From NCBI RefSeq assembly GCF_021916785.1, contig NZ_JAKCFC010000007.1, positions 248,001 to 312,000 of the forward strand: 64,000 bases of DNA, in the 5' to 3' direction. Shown here piece after piece: positions 1-8,344 of the stretch (its first letter is position 1; each line of letters starts with the position of its first letter). This DNA is from Mycolicibacterium lacusdiani. Lineage in GTDB: Bacteria; Actinomycetota; Actinomycetes; Mycobacteriales; Mycobacteriaceae. Under the pieces are notes generated by a model, which saw nothing but the letters and a program-made list of their open reading frames with translations, had not been told where the DNA came from and did not search any database. Position numbers and translations under genes: made by a program.

Positions 1-275
1 TCGGCCCCAAGGGCATTCGGGTCAACACCGTCAGCCCGGGTCCTGTCTCGACCGACCTCTGGCTGGCCTCCGATGGCGTGGCCGCCAAGTTCGCCGATGC
101 CAGCGGCGCGACTGCCGACGACGTCGTGGCAACGGTGTCCGCAATCGCACCGACCGGTCGGTTCACCACCCCGCAGGAGGTCGCCGACCTCACCGTCTTC
201 CTGGCCAGCAGTCGCTCGGCCAACACCACGGGCGCCGACGTCCGCATCGACGGCGGTTACGTCACCACCCTCTAG
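1..275 (+). CDS. Short-chain dehydrogenase/reductase, C-terminal end (partial)
   Basis: Only the last 91 or so codons are in the window; the frame is open from the first bases and stops at TAG 273-275. The visible part begins with GIRVNTVSPGPVSTDLW, the segment after the YxxxK active site of classical SDR enzymes, and ends with ADVRIDGGYVTTL, the usual SDR C-terminal tail. The family are NAD(P)-dependent oxidoreductases. The cofactor site and the catalytic Ser-Tyr-Lys lie upstream of the window, so neither cofactor nor substrate can be judged. The next gene is convergent, 54 bases away. Confidence 0.85.
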   Translation, partial: GPKGIRVNTVSPGPVSTDLWLASDGVAAKFADASGATADDVVATVSAIAPTGRFTTPQEVADLTVFLASSRSANTTGADVRIDGGYVTTL

Positions 276-329
276 CGAAACGGACCCCGCTCCCCCACAG
301 TTACGCGCCGACGCACTGAGCTACCGCGC

Positions 330-767
330 CTAGCGCTTGACCTGTAGCGACGCGAGGTTGCGCACCGACCGTTCGACGTCGGAGCGCAGGACGCGCGCGG
401 TCAGCGCGCCGACGGGTCCGCTGAGCAGCCCGCCCTTGAACTCGGCGAGCACGTGGAACGTCGTCCCCGGCTGGTCAGGGGTGACGGTCATGTGCAGCGA
501 GATCCGCACCCCGCCGAACCCGTGTCCCTGCATCGCGATGCGACGGGGCGCGTCGTACTCTTCGACCTCCCAGTGAATGGTGTTCCGGAAGCCCTTCACC
601 TTGATGCACGACGACACCCTGGTGCCCTCGTCGATCACCTCGGGCACCGGGCTCTTCCATCCTCCGAAGATGGTCAGCCACTCGTCGAAGCGATGCAGGT
701 CCGAGGCCATGGCCCAGGCCTGTTCAGGGGTGAGTTCCGAGGTTACGGACACGTCGACGTTCGCCAT
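330..767 (-). CDS. SRPBCC (START-like) family protein, Rv0910-like
   Basis: A 145-residue protein of the size and pattern of the mycobacterial Rv0910 group in the SRPBCC/polyketide-cyclase superfamily, a helix-grip fold with a hydrophobic ligand pocket. It opens with an alternating strand (ANVDVSVTSELTPEQAW) followed by the helix ASDLHRFDEWLTI, and ends in the long C-terminal helix VLRSDVERSVRNLASL. It has no signal peptide or membrane segment. Rv0910 itself is described as the toxin of the Rv0909-Rv0910 pair, but no small Rv0909-like antitoxin gene is adjacent here, so I would not call this a toxin. It is convergent with the SDR gene and lies downstream of, and on the same strand as, the antigen 85 gene (46-base gap). 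Ligand unknown. Confidence 0.75.
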   Translation of the reverse strand: MANVDVSVTSELTPEQAWAMASDLHRFDEWLTIFGGWKSPVPEVIDEGTRVSSCIKVKGFRNTIHWEVEEYDAPRRIAMQGHGFGGVRISLHMTVTPDQPGTTFHVLAEFKGGLLSGPVGALTARVLRSDVERSVRNLASLQVKR

Positions 768-813
768 GCCTCACTTCATACCCGACTCGGGCCGAATCGA
801 CGCCTCCAGCGAC

Positions 814-1857
814 CTAGGGCACCGGCACCGGGGCCGGAGCAGGCGCGGGGACCGGCGCTGCCGGCGGGGGCGGAGGCGGCGGCGGCGGGGCGCCGGCGCC
901 GAGCACCCGCTGCAGGTCGGGCTTCATCGCCGCGAGCTGCGCTCCCCAGTAGCCCCAGCTGTGCGTGCCGTTGGCCGGGAAGTTGAAGATCGCGTTGCGG
1001 CCGCCTGCGGCCAGGTACCGCTTCTGGAAGTCCTTGTTGGTGTTGATGGTGATGTTCTCCAGGAACTGCGCGCTGTACATGGTGCCGAAGTCGCCACCGG
1101 GCGCGTCGAGGTCCGAGGACCGGCCGTTGCCGCAGTACACCCACACCGCGGTGTTGTTGGCGACGAGCGTCGCGATGTTGACCGTCGGGTCGTTGCGCCG
1201 CCAGGCCGGGTCGCTGGTGGTGCCCCACATGTCGGTCGCGTTGAATCCGCCCGCATCCTTCATCGCGAAGCCGATCATGGTGGGCCACAACCCTTGTGAG
1301 GGGTTGAGGAACCCGGACAGCGAACCCGCGAAGATGAACTGCGCCGGGTGCCAGATCGCCAGTGTCAGCGCGGCGCCGCCTGCCATCGAGAGCCCGACGA
1401 CGGCGTTGCCGGTCGGGGCGATGCCGCGGTTCGCGGCCAGCCAGGCGGGCAGCTCCTGGGTCAGGAAGGTCTCCCACTTGTAGGTGACGGTGCCTGCGCC
1501 GCCGACGGCCGGTCGGTACCAGTCGGTGTAGAAGCTGGACTGCCCACCGACCGGCATGACCAGGGACAGGCCCGAGTCGTGGTACCACTCGAACGCCGCG
1601 GTGTTGATGTCCCAGCCGCTGGCGTCCTCCTGGGCGCGCAGCCCGTCGAGCAGGTAGACCGCGTGCGGCCCGCCACCCTGGAAGGTCACCCGGATGTTGC
1701 GGCCCATCGACGGCGACGGGACGTCGAGCTGCTCGATCGGCAGGCCCGGGCGCGAGTAGGCCGCGGCCGTCGGCGTCTGCGCCGTGATGCCCATCAGCCC
1801 GGGCAGCGCGAGCACCGCGAGCAGGGCTGCGGACAGCCGCTTCACCTTGGCGAACAC
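814..1857 (-). CDS. Antigen 85 family mycolyltransferase with proline-rich tail
   Basis: Secreted acyltransferase that moves mycolic acids between trehalose monomycolates, giving trehalose dimycolate and mycolated arabinogalactan. The predicted 347 residues start with a signal peptide (about 1-33, KVKRLSAALLAVLALPG, then TAAAYSRPGLP). The catalytic triad is visible: nucleophile Ser157 in GLSMAGG, Glu267 in FLENI and His299 in GTHSWGYW. The motifs GGGPHAVYLLDG and GQSSFYTDWY are typical of the family. I place the start at a GTG preceded by GGAG with 8 bases spacing; the frame is open 25 codons further upstream. Residues from about 322 to the end are almost only Pro, Ala and Val (nine prolines in a row), an extension reminiscent of the Pro/Ala end of FbpC but longer. 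Which fbp paralogue this is cannot be settled from sequence alone. Confidence 0.93.
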   Translation of the reverse strand: MFAKVKRLSAALLAVLALPGLMGITAQTPTAAAYSRPGLPIEQLDVPSPSMGRNIRVTFQGGGPHAVYLLDGLRAQEDASGWDINTAAFEWYHDSGLSLVMPVGGQSSFYTDWYRPAVGGAGTVTYKWETFLTQELPAWLAANRGIAPTGNAVVGLSMAGGAALTLAIWHPAQFIFAGSLSGFLNPSQGLWPTMIGFAMKDAGGFNATDMWGTTSDPAWRRNDPTVNIATLVANNTAVWVYCGNGRSSDLDAPGGDFGTMYSAQFLENITINTNKDFQKRYLAAGGRNAIFNFPANGTHSWGYWGAQLAAMKPDLQRVLGAGAPPPPPPPPPAAPVPAPAPAPVPVP

Positions 1858-2088
1858 CGGTGGTACTCCATTCGTCAGACGTCGATTCGTGGCCGAACCT
1901 AACAGCGGCCCGGTCACTGGTTCCGCGCCCACGCGGCGCTTGATGCGCTCGTTATCAAGGCGTTTCGCGATCGTGGCGGACGTGGCGCCTGTGTAGGCGG
2001 AGGGAGGTGGCTGTGAATCACCTTGGGCGCGGCCCTTCGGTTAGCTGGAGTCGGCAGACTCTCCTGAAACGACGAAGGAGCGACGGTC

Positions 2089-2466
2089 ATGGAACTCTCG
2101 GCATTCACCACCCGACGGCTGGTCGGCGGCACCGTGCTCGCCGGCGGGCTGCTGACGGCGACACTGTTCGGCGGCATCGCGCCCGCGTTCGCCAACGAAG
2201 ATCCCGCGGCGAACCCGCCCAACTGCAGCGCCGCAGACCTCGAGGGGGTGCGCGCCGGCGTGTCCGCGTCGACCTCGGCGTACCTGTTCACCCACCCGGA
2301 CCTCAACGCCTACGTGTCGACGCTCGGCGGGCTCAGCCGCGAGGAGGTCGCCAGCAAGACGATGGGCTACCTGGCGCAGCACCCCCAGGAGCAGGCCGAG
2401 ATGACCGGCATCCGGCAGCCGCTGGTGGACATCAAGAACCGGTGCGGCGCGCCTGCAACTCCCTGA
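2089..2466 (+). CDS. Secreted haem-binding protein, haemophore (MHB) family
   Basis: A 125-residue exported protein resembling the mycobacterial haemophore haem-binding (MHB) family that includes Rv0203. The N-terminal 35 residues form a signal peptide (TRRLVGGTVLAGGLLTATL then APAFA before NEDPA). The mature part is all helical, with two cysteines (in NCSAADL and KNRCGAP) positioned to close a disulfide around a four-helix domain. The segments AYLFTHPDLNAYVSTL and YLAQHPQEQAEM are typical. The family binds haem outside the cell; no haem transporter gene is adjacent. ATG start with a GGAG box (GAAGGAGCGACGGTC) upstream. It is divergent from the antigen 85 gene, and the 231 bases between them contain no other gene that I can support. 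Confidence 0.8.
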   Translation: MELSAFTTRRLVGGTVLAGGLLTATLFGGIAPAFANEDPAANPPNCSAADLEGVRAGVSASTSAYLFTHPDLNAYVSTLGGLSREEVASKTMGYLAQHPQEQAEMTGIRQPLVDIKNRCGAPATP

Positions 2467-2492
2467 GAAGAGGGGCTCCCTGACCGGCTGGG

Positions 2493-3344
2493 CTACCCCA
2501 CGCCGGTGAGGATCGCGCCGGTACGCCACCAGATGATCGCCACGAACACCACGACGAGGGCGACCGAGAACCCCGCCTGGATCAGGGTTCGGTTGGCCCG
2601 CGGGGCGTAGCCGTAGACCCACGCGACCAGCGCGCCGGTGAGGAGGCCGCCGATGTGGCCCTGCCAGCTGATCGACGGCACCACGAACGTGATGACGAGG
2701 TTGATGACGATGAGTCCGATGAGCGGGCGCATGTCGAAGTTCAGCTTCTTGGCGAGGACCAGGGTCGCGGCGAACAGGCCGAAGATCGCGCCCGAGGCGC
2801 CAAGGGTGCCCTGGTCGACGGGTGAGAACAGGTAGACCATGACCGATCCGCCGAGCGCGCTCAACGCGTAGATGCCGAGGAATCGGATCCGGCCCATCGC
2901 CAATTCCAGTGCGGGGCCGGTGAAGTACAGCGCCACCATGTTGAACAGGACGTGCGTGATGCCGACGTGCAGGAAGGCCGACGTCGCGAGTCGGTAGTAC
3001 TGGTCGCCGTAGGCGATGCCCTCTGGCCACAGCACGAACTGGCGGTAGACCTCGTCGTTCGCCATCTGCAGTACGAACAGCGCCACGTTCAGCGCGATCA
3101 GCACGTAGCTGACGAGCGGCACGGTGGTGGGCCTGCCGCCGAAGGCCGTGGTCGGCTGACGTATCGACTTCGCCGCCGCGTCGATGCAGTCCGGGCACTG
3201 GTGTCCGACGGGCGCGGTGCGCATGCACTCGGGGCAGATGAACCGCCCGCAGCGGGTGCACTGAACGTACGTCGGCCGGTCGGGATGCCGGTAGCACGTC
3301 GGCGGCGGCGCGCCCTGCGGCACGGGCTGGTACGGGTAGCTCAC
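2493..3344 (-). CDS. Rhomboid family intramembrane serine protease with N-terminal zinc finger
   Basis: Predicted 283-residue membrane protease cutting transmembrane substrates within the lipid bilayer. Residues 17-53 carry a B-box-like zinc finger (C17, H20, C29, C32, C37, C40, H48, C50, C53), then a linker and six or seven membrane helices from about 77. The catalytic dyad is Ser184 in GASGAIFG and His230 in GHIGG; the membrane motif HVGITHVLFNM on the L1/TM2 side is also present. The combination of zinc finger and rhomboid domain matches the mycobacterial Rv0110 type. Substrates are unknown. The stop lies 27 bases from the end of the convergent haem-binding gene. The TesB gene ends 27 bases upstream on the same strand. 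Confidence 0.92.
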   Translation of the reverse strand: MSYPYQPVPQGAPPPTCYRHPDRPTYVQCTRCGRFICPECMRTAPVGHQCPDCIDAAAKSIRQPTTAFGGRPTTVPLVSYVLIALNVALFVLQMANDEVYRQFVLWPEGIAYGDQYYRLATSAFLHVGITHVLFNMVALYFTGPALELAMGRIRFLGIYALSALGGSVMVYLFSPVDQGTLGASGAIFGLFAATLVLAKKLNFDMRPLIGLIVINLVITFVVPSISWQGHIGGLLTGALVAWVYGYAPRANRTLIQAGFSVALVVVFVAIIWWRTGAILTGVG

Positions 3345-3371
3345 GTCACCACTCTTCCAGGCGGCACCGCA

Positions 3372-4178
3372 CTAGAGGCGCCAGAGGGCTTCCTGTGTCG
3401 TGCTGGCGACCAGTGTGTCGTCGGCGGAGTAAAGAGAACCGACGACCAGGCCGCGCGAGTCGCTGTTGTTGAGCGACCGCACCTCGTAGCGATGCCACTG
3501 CCGCGGATCGAACGGGCGGTGGAACCACACTGCGTGGTCGAGGCTCGCGGCGTAGCCGGCCTCGGGGTGCAGCGGGGTGCCGGGCGGCCTGGCGACGGGC
3601 ACCGGCCCGAAGTCCGACATGAACGTCAGCGTGCAGGCCCGGATCAGCGGGTCGTCCTCGATCTCGTCGCGCGTTCGGATCCAGAACGGCGGCACGGCGA
3701 ACACCGAGTCGTCGCCGGGGGTGACCCGGATGTCGAAACGCTCGGCGAAGCCGAGGTTTGGCACCTTGTGCATGGCGTCGTCGAACTCGAGTGCGGGGAC
3801 GACCGGTGGCTGCCAGTCGGCGGCGTCCTCGGGACGGTGGAACGACGCGATCATCTCGAGGATGACCTTGCCGTGCTGGACGGCGGTGACGCGGCGGGTG
3901 TCGAAGGACCGCCCATCGCGCGTCCGCTCGACGTGCAGTTCCACGTCGACGCCGTACTGGCCGCCGCGGACGAAGTAGAGGTGCAGCGACTGCGGCAGCT
4001 TGTCGGGTTCGACGGTGTGACCCGCCGCGGCCAGGGCTTGGGCCGCGATGAGTCCGCCGAACAGCCGGTCGCCGGGACCGCTGCGGGGGTTGGGGGCGAC
4101 GAACACGTCGCCGTGCTGCTCGAAGCCGAGCAGGCGGGCGATCCAGCTGCGGTCCCCGGCCGAGTTGACACGTGTCAT
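3372..4178 (-). CDS. tesB: Acyl-CoA thioesterase II (TesB family)
   Basis: A 268-residue double hot-dog thioesterase that hydrolyses acyl-CoA to free acid and CoA in the cytoplasm. The first hot-dog contains GDRLFGGLIAAQALAAAGHTV and LPQSLHLYFVRGGQYG, then VERTRDGRSFDTRRVTAVQ, all signature stretches of TesB; the second contains LDHAVWFHRPFDPRQWHRYEV near the C-terminus. Length is slightly below the 280-290 usual for the family. ATG start. The same-strand RidA gene ends 40 bases upstream, so the two may be one transcript. Chain-length preference cannot be judged. Mycobacteria carry more than one TesB, so the symbol names the family, not a specific orthologue. Confidence 0.92.
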   Translation of the reverse strand: MTRVNSAGDRSWIARLLGFEQHGDVFVAPNPRSGPGDRLFGGLIAAQALAAAGHTVEPDKLPQSLHLYFVRGGQYGVDVELHVERTRDGRSFDTRRVTAVQHGKVILEMIASFHRPEDAADWQPPVVPALEFDDAMHKVPNLGFAERFDIRVTPGDDSVFAVPPFWIRTRDEIEDDPLIRACTLTFMSDFGPVPVARPPGTPLHPEAGYAASLDHAVWFHRPFDPRQWHRYEVRSLNNSDSRGLVVGSLYSADDTLVASTTQEALWRL

Positions 4179-4218
4179 AGAGCGCTGACCCTAGCCGAGG
4201 CCCGTCGGCCCGGCGGCG

Positions 4219-4650
4219 TCAGTCGGCGCGCACCTCGGGTCCGACGATGGCGCTCACCTTGATCTCGATGCGCATGTTCGCCGCGCCCAGCACCGGCACC
4301 GCGATCTCGGTCCAGATCGGCGCCCGGTCACCCATGCGCTCGCGGAACTGCTCGACCATCACGGAGTTGTGGGCGTCGCCGATCGTCGCGGGGTCCTCGG
4401 TGACGTGGAAGGAGTCCACCGAGATCACGTCGCGCCAGGTCGCTCCCGCGGTGGCCAGGGTCCGCTCCACGTTGTCGAAGGCGGCCACGATCTCCTCGCG
4501 CAGGTCGGCGGGGAACTCGAACTGGTCGTTCCAGCCGCCCTGTCCGGAGATCTCGACGCGGTCGCCGACCCGGACGGCCTGGCTGTAGCGCATGTTCTTC
4601 AGCTGCGTGTCGCCGTAGCCAGGGGTGACGAAGAACTCTGGTCGTGCCAT
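4219..4650 (-). CDS. RidA/YjgF family protein
   Basis: A 143-residue member of the YjgF/YER057c/UK114 family. RidA proper hydrolyses reactive enamine/imine intermediates released by PLP enzymes. The fold is supported by RVGDRVEISGQGGW near the N-terminus, the repeated Val/Ile strands, and the end ANMRIEIKVSAIV, which corresponds to the family C-terminal signature (P..A..E.. type). The RidA catalytic arginine normally sits in an IR(V/I)EI context; here the equivalent is NMRIEI, so an Arg is present. The gene starts 74 bases from, and divergent to, a MarR regulator, and the shared promoter holds two TTCA-N4-TGAA palindromes. This suggests direct control by that regulator. Confidence 0.88.
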   Translation of the reverse strand: MARPEFFVTPGYGDTQLKNMRYSQAVRVGDRVEISGQGGWNDQFEFPADLREEIVAAFDNVERTLATAGATWRDVISVDSFHVTEDPATIGDAHNSVMVEQFRERMGDRAPIWTEIAVPVLGAANMRIEIKVSAIVGPEVRAD

Positions 4651-4671
4651 GGGGCTCTGCCTTTCGTTTCA

Positions 4672-4685
4672 CTTCACGGTTGAAG
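4672..4685. promoter_or_regulatory. Candidate MarR operator 1 (CTTCA-N4-TGAAG)
   Basis: CTTCACGGTTGAAG is a perfect 5+4+5 inverted repeat in the ridA/marR intergenic region. Its core TTCA-N4-TGAA recurs 34 bases away (centre to centre), about three helical turns. It lies 22 bases upstream of the RidA start. The assignment to the adjacent MarR is inferred from position and symmetry. Confidence 0.55.
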
Positions 4686-4706
4686 TCAACCCTAGCACGG
4701 TTTCAG

Positions 4707-4718
4707 TTCATGCGTGAA
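4707..4718. promoter_or_regulatory. Candidate MarR operator 2 (TTCA-N4-TGAA)
   Basis: TTCATGCGTGAA repeats the core of the first palindrome exactly. It covers one possible ATG (4710) of the MarR frame, so the real MarR start is probably 4725 or 4737, leaving this box just upstream of it. Such a position fits autorepression. Confidence 0.55.
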
Positions 4719-4724
4719 GTGAGT

Positions 4725-5198
4725 ATGGTGCCGGGAATGGCCGAGCGACGTGACGGGTGGTTGAGCGCCGACGAGAAGGAGGCCTGGACCGGGCTCATCT
4801 CCCTGCTGCTGCTCATGCCCGGCCGGCTCGAGGCGCCGCTGCGGGACGAGTCGGGCCTGACGCTGTTCGAATACCTCGTACTGAGCCACGTGTCCGAGGC
4901 GCCCGAGCGGCGGATCAGGATGAGCGAACTGGCGTTCCTAGCGAACGGGTCACTGTCGCGGCTGTCGAACGTCGTCACCCGTTTGGAGAAGCGGGGCGCG
5001 ATGTCCCGTCATCCCGATCCCGACGACGGCCGGTACACCCTCGCCGTGCTGACCGACGCCGGCTTCGAGATCGTTCGCGCCGCCGCTCCCGTGCACGTCC
5101 GCGCCGTGCGCGAACTCGTGCTCGACCCGCTGAGCGCCGCCGATCAGCTAGCGCTGGTGCGCATCGCCGCGAAACTCAAGGCGCGCCTGCCGGGCTGA
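4725..5198 (+). CDS. MarR family transcriptional regulator
   Basis: Winged-helix regulator of about 157 residues. The helix-turn-helix and wing are seen in RIRMSELAFLANGSLSRLSNVVTRLEKRGAM followed by RHPDPDDGRYTLAVLTDAG; the DDGR/LT(D)AG pattern is the MarR wing signature. Flanking helices (LISLLLLMPGRLEAPL and the C-terminal PLSAADQLALVRIAAKLK) would form the dimer interface. Possible starts are 4710, 4725 and 4737; 4710 is inside a palindrome, so 4725 or 4737 is preferred. It is divergent to ridA with two matching palindromes between, suggesting that it represses both genes and responds to an unknown small ligand. No efflux pump is adjacent. Confidence 0.9.
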   Translation: MVPGMAERRDGWLSADEKEAWTGLISLLLLMPGRLEAPLRDESGLTLFEYLVLSHVSEAPERRIRMSELAFLANGSLSRLSNVVTRLEKRGAMSRHPDPDDGRYTLAVLTDAGFEIVRAAAPVHVRAVRELVLDPLSAADQLALVRIAAKLKARLPG

Positions 5199-5205
5199 CC
5201 GGCGC

Positions 5206-5625
5206 TCAGTCCGCCAGGAACGGACGCACGACGACGACGTAGGCCGCGAGCACCGCCACGGGTACGGCCAGCGGCAGCCAGGCCACCTCGACCGGCACGA
5301 TCGCCGCCAGCAGCGCCACCGCCGACAGGCCCAACGCGGCGGCCACGGTCGGGCGGGCCACCGCGTCGTCGGGCCGCTCGACGAACCGGGTCACCAGGTA
5401 TGCCGTCGCGGCGATTCCCGCGATGGCGGCCACCGTCGGTGGCGGATCGGTGCGCACGATCAGCACGACGACGCACCCCACCGCGAGCGTGGCGGCGCCC
5501 GCCCACCGCACGCCTGCGACCACCGCGACGACCGCCACCGCCACCGCCGCGACGTCGGCGCCCACGGCGCCCAGCGCCCCGGCGGCGATCATCAGCAGGG
5601 CGAAGGCGGGTGAGAGCGCGCGCAC
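5206..5625 (-). CDS. Small membrane protein ending the moxR3-type operon (Rv3162c-like)
   Basis: A 139-residue protein made almost entirely of hydrophobic stretches (about four or five predicted helices: ALSPAFALLMIAAGALGAV, AAVAVAVVAVVAG, ATLAVGCVVVLIV, VAAIAGIAATAYLV, LPLAVPVAVLAAYVVV). It begins with GTG one base after the stop of the DUF58 gene, so the two are probably translationally coupled. Its size and place match Rv3162c, last gene of the M. tuberculosis Rv3166c-Rv3162c (moxR3) cluster. No catalytic motif is visible. It probably sits in the membrane as a partner of the DUF58 and DUF4129 proteins of the operon. Confidence 0.75.
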   Translation of the reverse strand: MRALSPAFALLMIAAGALGAVGADVAAVAVAVVAVVAGVRWAGAATLAVGCVVVLIVRTDPPPTVAAIAGIAATAYLVTRFVERPDDAVARPTVAAALGLSAVALLAAIVPVEVAWLPLAVPVAVLAAYVVVVRPFLAD

Positions 5626-5626
5626 G

Positions 5627-6887
5627 TCAACGCCGCCGAGCGACGCGGCGCCGGTGGTCGGGCGTCAGGTGCATCACCTGGTCGAGCGTGCTGTCGGGCA
5701 GCCACGACACCACGTCGACGCCGATCATCGCCATGTCGCGGTACATGAACGACCGCTGCATCGACCACATCCGGTGGATCAGCGGGTCGTGATCCTCGCG
5801 CAACGGCGCGCGGTCGAGCACGTCGACGGCCACCACGACGTGTCCGCGCCTGCAGAGATCGATGAGCGCGAGCGCGAAGTCGGTGTCGAGCAACGTCGAG
5901 AACGCCACCACGATCGCACCGGTCGGGATCGCGGCCGCAGGCGCGAGAGTGCCCGAGGTGCGCTCGAATTCGTCACCGACGGCGAACGTCGCGTCGAGCA
6001 CCCGATAGAACTGCCTGCGCCCGATGTCCGGCTGCAACCACCGCGGGCGCGCACCGAGCGCCACCACGCCGGCGCGGTCGCCGCTGCGCAGTGCGCTCTG
6101 CACCACCTGCACCGCGCCCGCGACCGTGCGCCGAGCCGCCTCGGTCGCAGGGCCCGGCGGCTGATCGTGGGTGTCGACGAGCACCACGACGTCGGCGGCG
6201 CGCTCACTGAGCCGTTCGGTGACGTGCAGGCTCCCCCGGCGGGCGCTGACCGGCCAATTCACCGTGCGCAGTTGATCACCCGGCACGTAGGTCCTGATTC
6301 CGCCGAACTCGATGCCCCTGCCGATGCGCGCGGTGATGTGGGTGCCGAGCCGGTCGAGCAGCTCGGTGCGCGGCAGCGCCGTCGGCTGCGCGGGCACCAC
6401 CGGGAACACGAACACGTCGGCGGCACGGACGGTCGCGGTGCCCTCGACGAGGCCGCCGCGAGCCTGCAGGCCCACCCTGACGGTGACCGGATAGCGGCCC
6501 CACTGCTGCGCACTCGCGGTCACCTCGAAGCGGCCGTCGTCGCGTGGGATCGCCTCGTGCCGCAGACCCGTCGCGCCGAGGACCTCGAGGCGAACGGCCG
6601 AACCGTCCGAGGCGCTCGCCCACACCGTCAGCCGCACGTCCTCGGTCTCGAAGCAGCGCACCGTCTTTCGATCGGCGGACACCGTGACCGCGGGCGCCCG
6701 GCGCTGCCACCGGTAGGCCGCCAGCACCCCCAGCAGCGGTGCCGCGAAGACGGCCAGCTGCCACGCCGATGCGGCCACCGCCACGATGAGCGCCACCGCG
6801 ACGGTGGTCGCCAGCGCCTGCGTCAATCCCGATGCACGCCAATTCGGTTCGACGTCGGTGGCGTGCTCAGTGGTCACGGTGCGCCGG

Positions 6888-6901
<14 letters not shown>
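5627..6901 (-). CDS. DUF58 domain membrane protein (Rv3163c-like)
   Basis: A 424-residue protein with two membrane helices near the N-terminus (about 28-62: TQALATTVAVALIVAVAAS and QLAVFAAPLLGVLAA), a beta-rich middle, then the DUF58 signature FGGIRTYVPGDQLRTVNWPVSARRG and a degenerate von Willebrand-like fold (DVVVLVDTHDQ). DUF58 proteins are encoded with MoxR ATPases and are thought to be their clients or adaptors. The first ATG overlaps the end of moxR by 14 bases; a GTG eight codons later would avoid the overlap. It matches Rv3163c in position and architecture. Confidence 0.87.
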
Positions 6902-7858
<957 letters not shown>

Positions 7859-7862
<4 letters not shown>

Positions 7863-8344
7863 ATCCGCTCCAGCCGTTTCAGCAGTTCGTCGAGGACGTC
7901 GCGACCGGGCCCCGGTTTCTCCCGCTCGTTCAGCGCGACGTCGTCCGGGTCGACCCATCGCCATAGCTCGTCACCGAACACCATGCGCGCCGTCGCGCGG
8001 TACGCCTCGGCGTTCTTCGACTTGCGTTGTCCGGTGGCGAGTTCGAACTGCCGGGCCAGCATCGGGCGCAGGTGCTTGTCCCAGTCCGCGCGGCTGGAGT
8101 CGGCCCAGCTGACCAACGTCTGCGTGCGGGCGACCCAGCGCCGCAGCGTCTCCTCGGGGTCGCGGGCCCTGGACTCGTCGACCAGCACCGCGGGCTCCCG
8201 CGTGACGTGCCACCGCAGCGCCAGCAGCGCGACCGCGAGCGTGGCACCGGCCATCCACGGCAGCGGCGACCGATCCGGCAGTGTCAGCACGGCGGCCTGC
8301 ACTCCGAGGATCAGCAGCGCGGCCGCGGCGACGATCCGGTTCAC
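7859..8344 (-). CDS. Membrane-anchored protein of the moxR3-type operon (Rv3165c-like)
   Basis: A 161-residue protein with an N-terminal hydrophobic hairpin (VAAAALLILGVQAAVLTL and WMAGATLAVALLALRW) and a charged cytoplasmic part rich in Arg, Asp and Trp (LRRWVARTQTLVSWADSSRADWDKHLRPMLARQFELATGQR). It overlaps both neighbours: its GTG start overlaps the stop of the DUF4129 gene and its stop overlaps the moxR start, the pattern of a tightly coupled operon. It matches Rv3165c in place and type. No enzyme motif is visible. Confidence 0.75.

Noticed and set aside
330..767. Toxin-antitoxin module with the Rv0910-like protein
   Set aside because: No Rv0909-like antitoxin gene is next to it; membership in the SRPBCC superfamily alone does not show a toxin.
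2048..2061. Short inverted repeat GAGTC-N4-GACTC before the haem-binding gene
   Set aside because: Only 5-base arms, no second copy and no known regulator match; frequent by chance in such DNA.
4710..4712. ATG 4710 as MarR start
   Set aside because: It is inside the TTCA-N4-TGAA palindrome and the extra residues have no MarR similarity.
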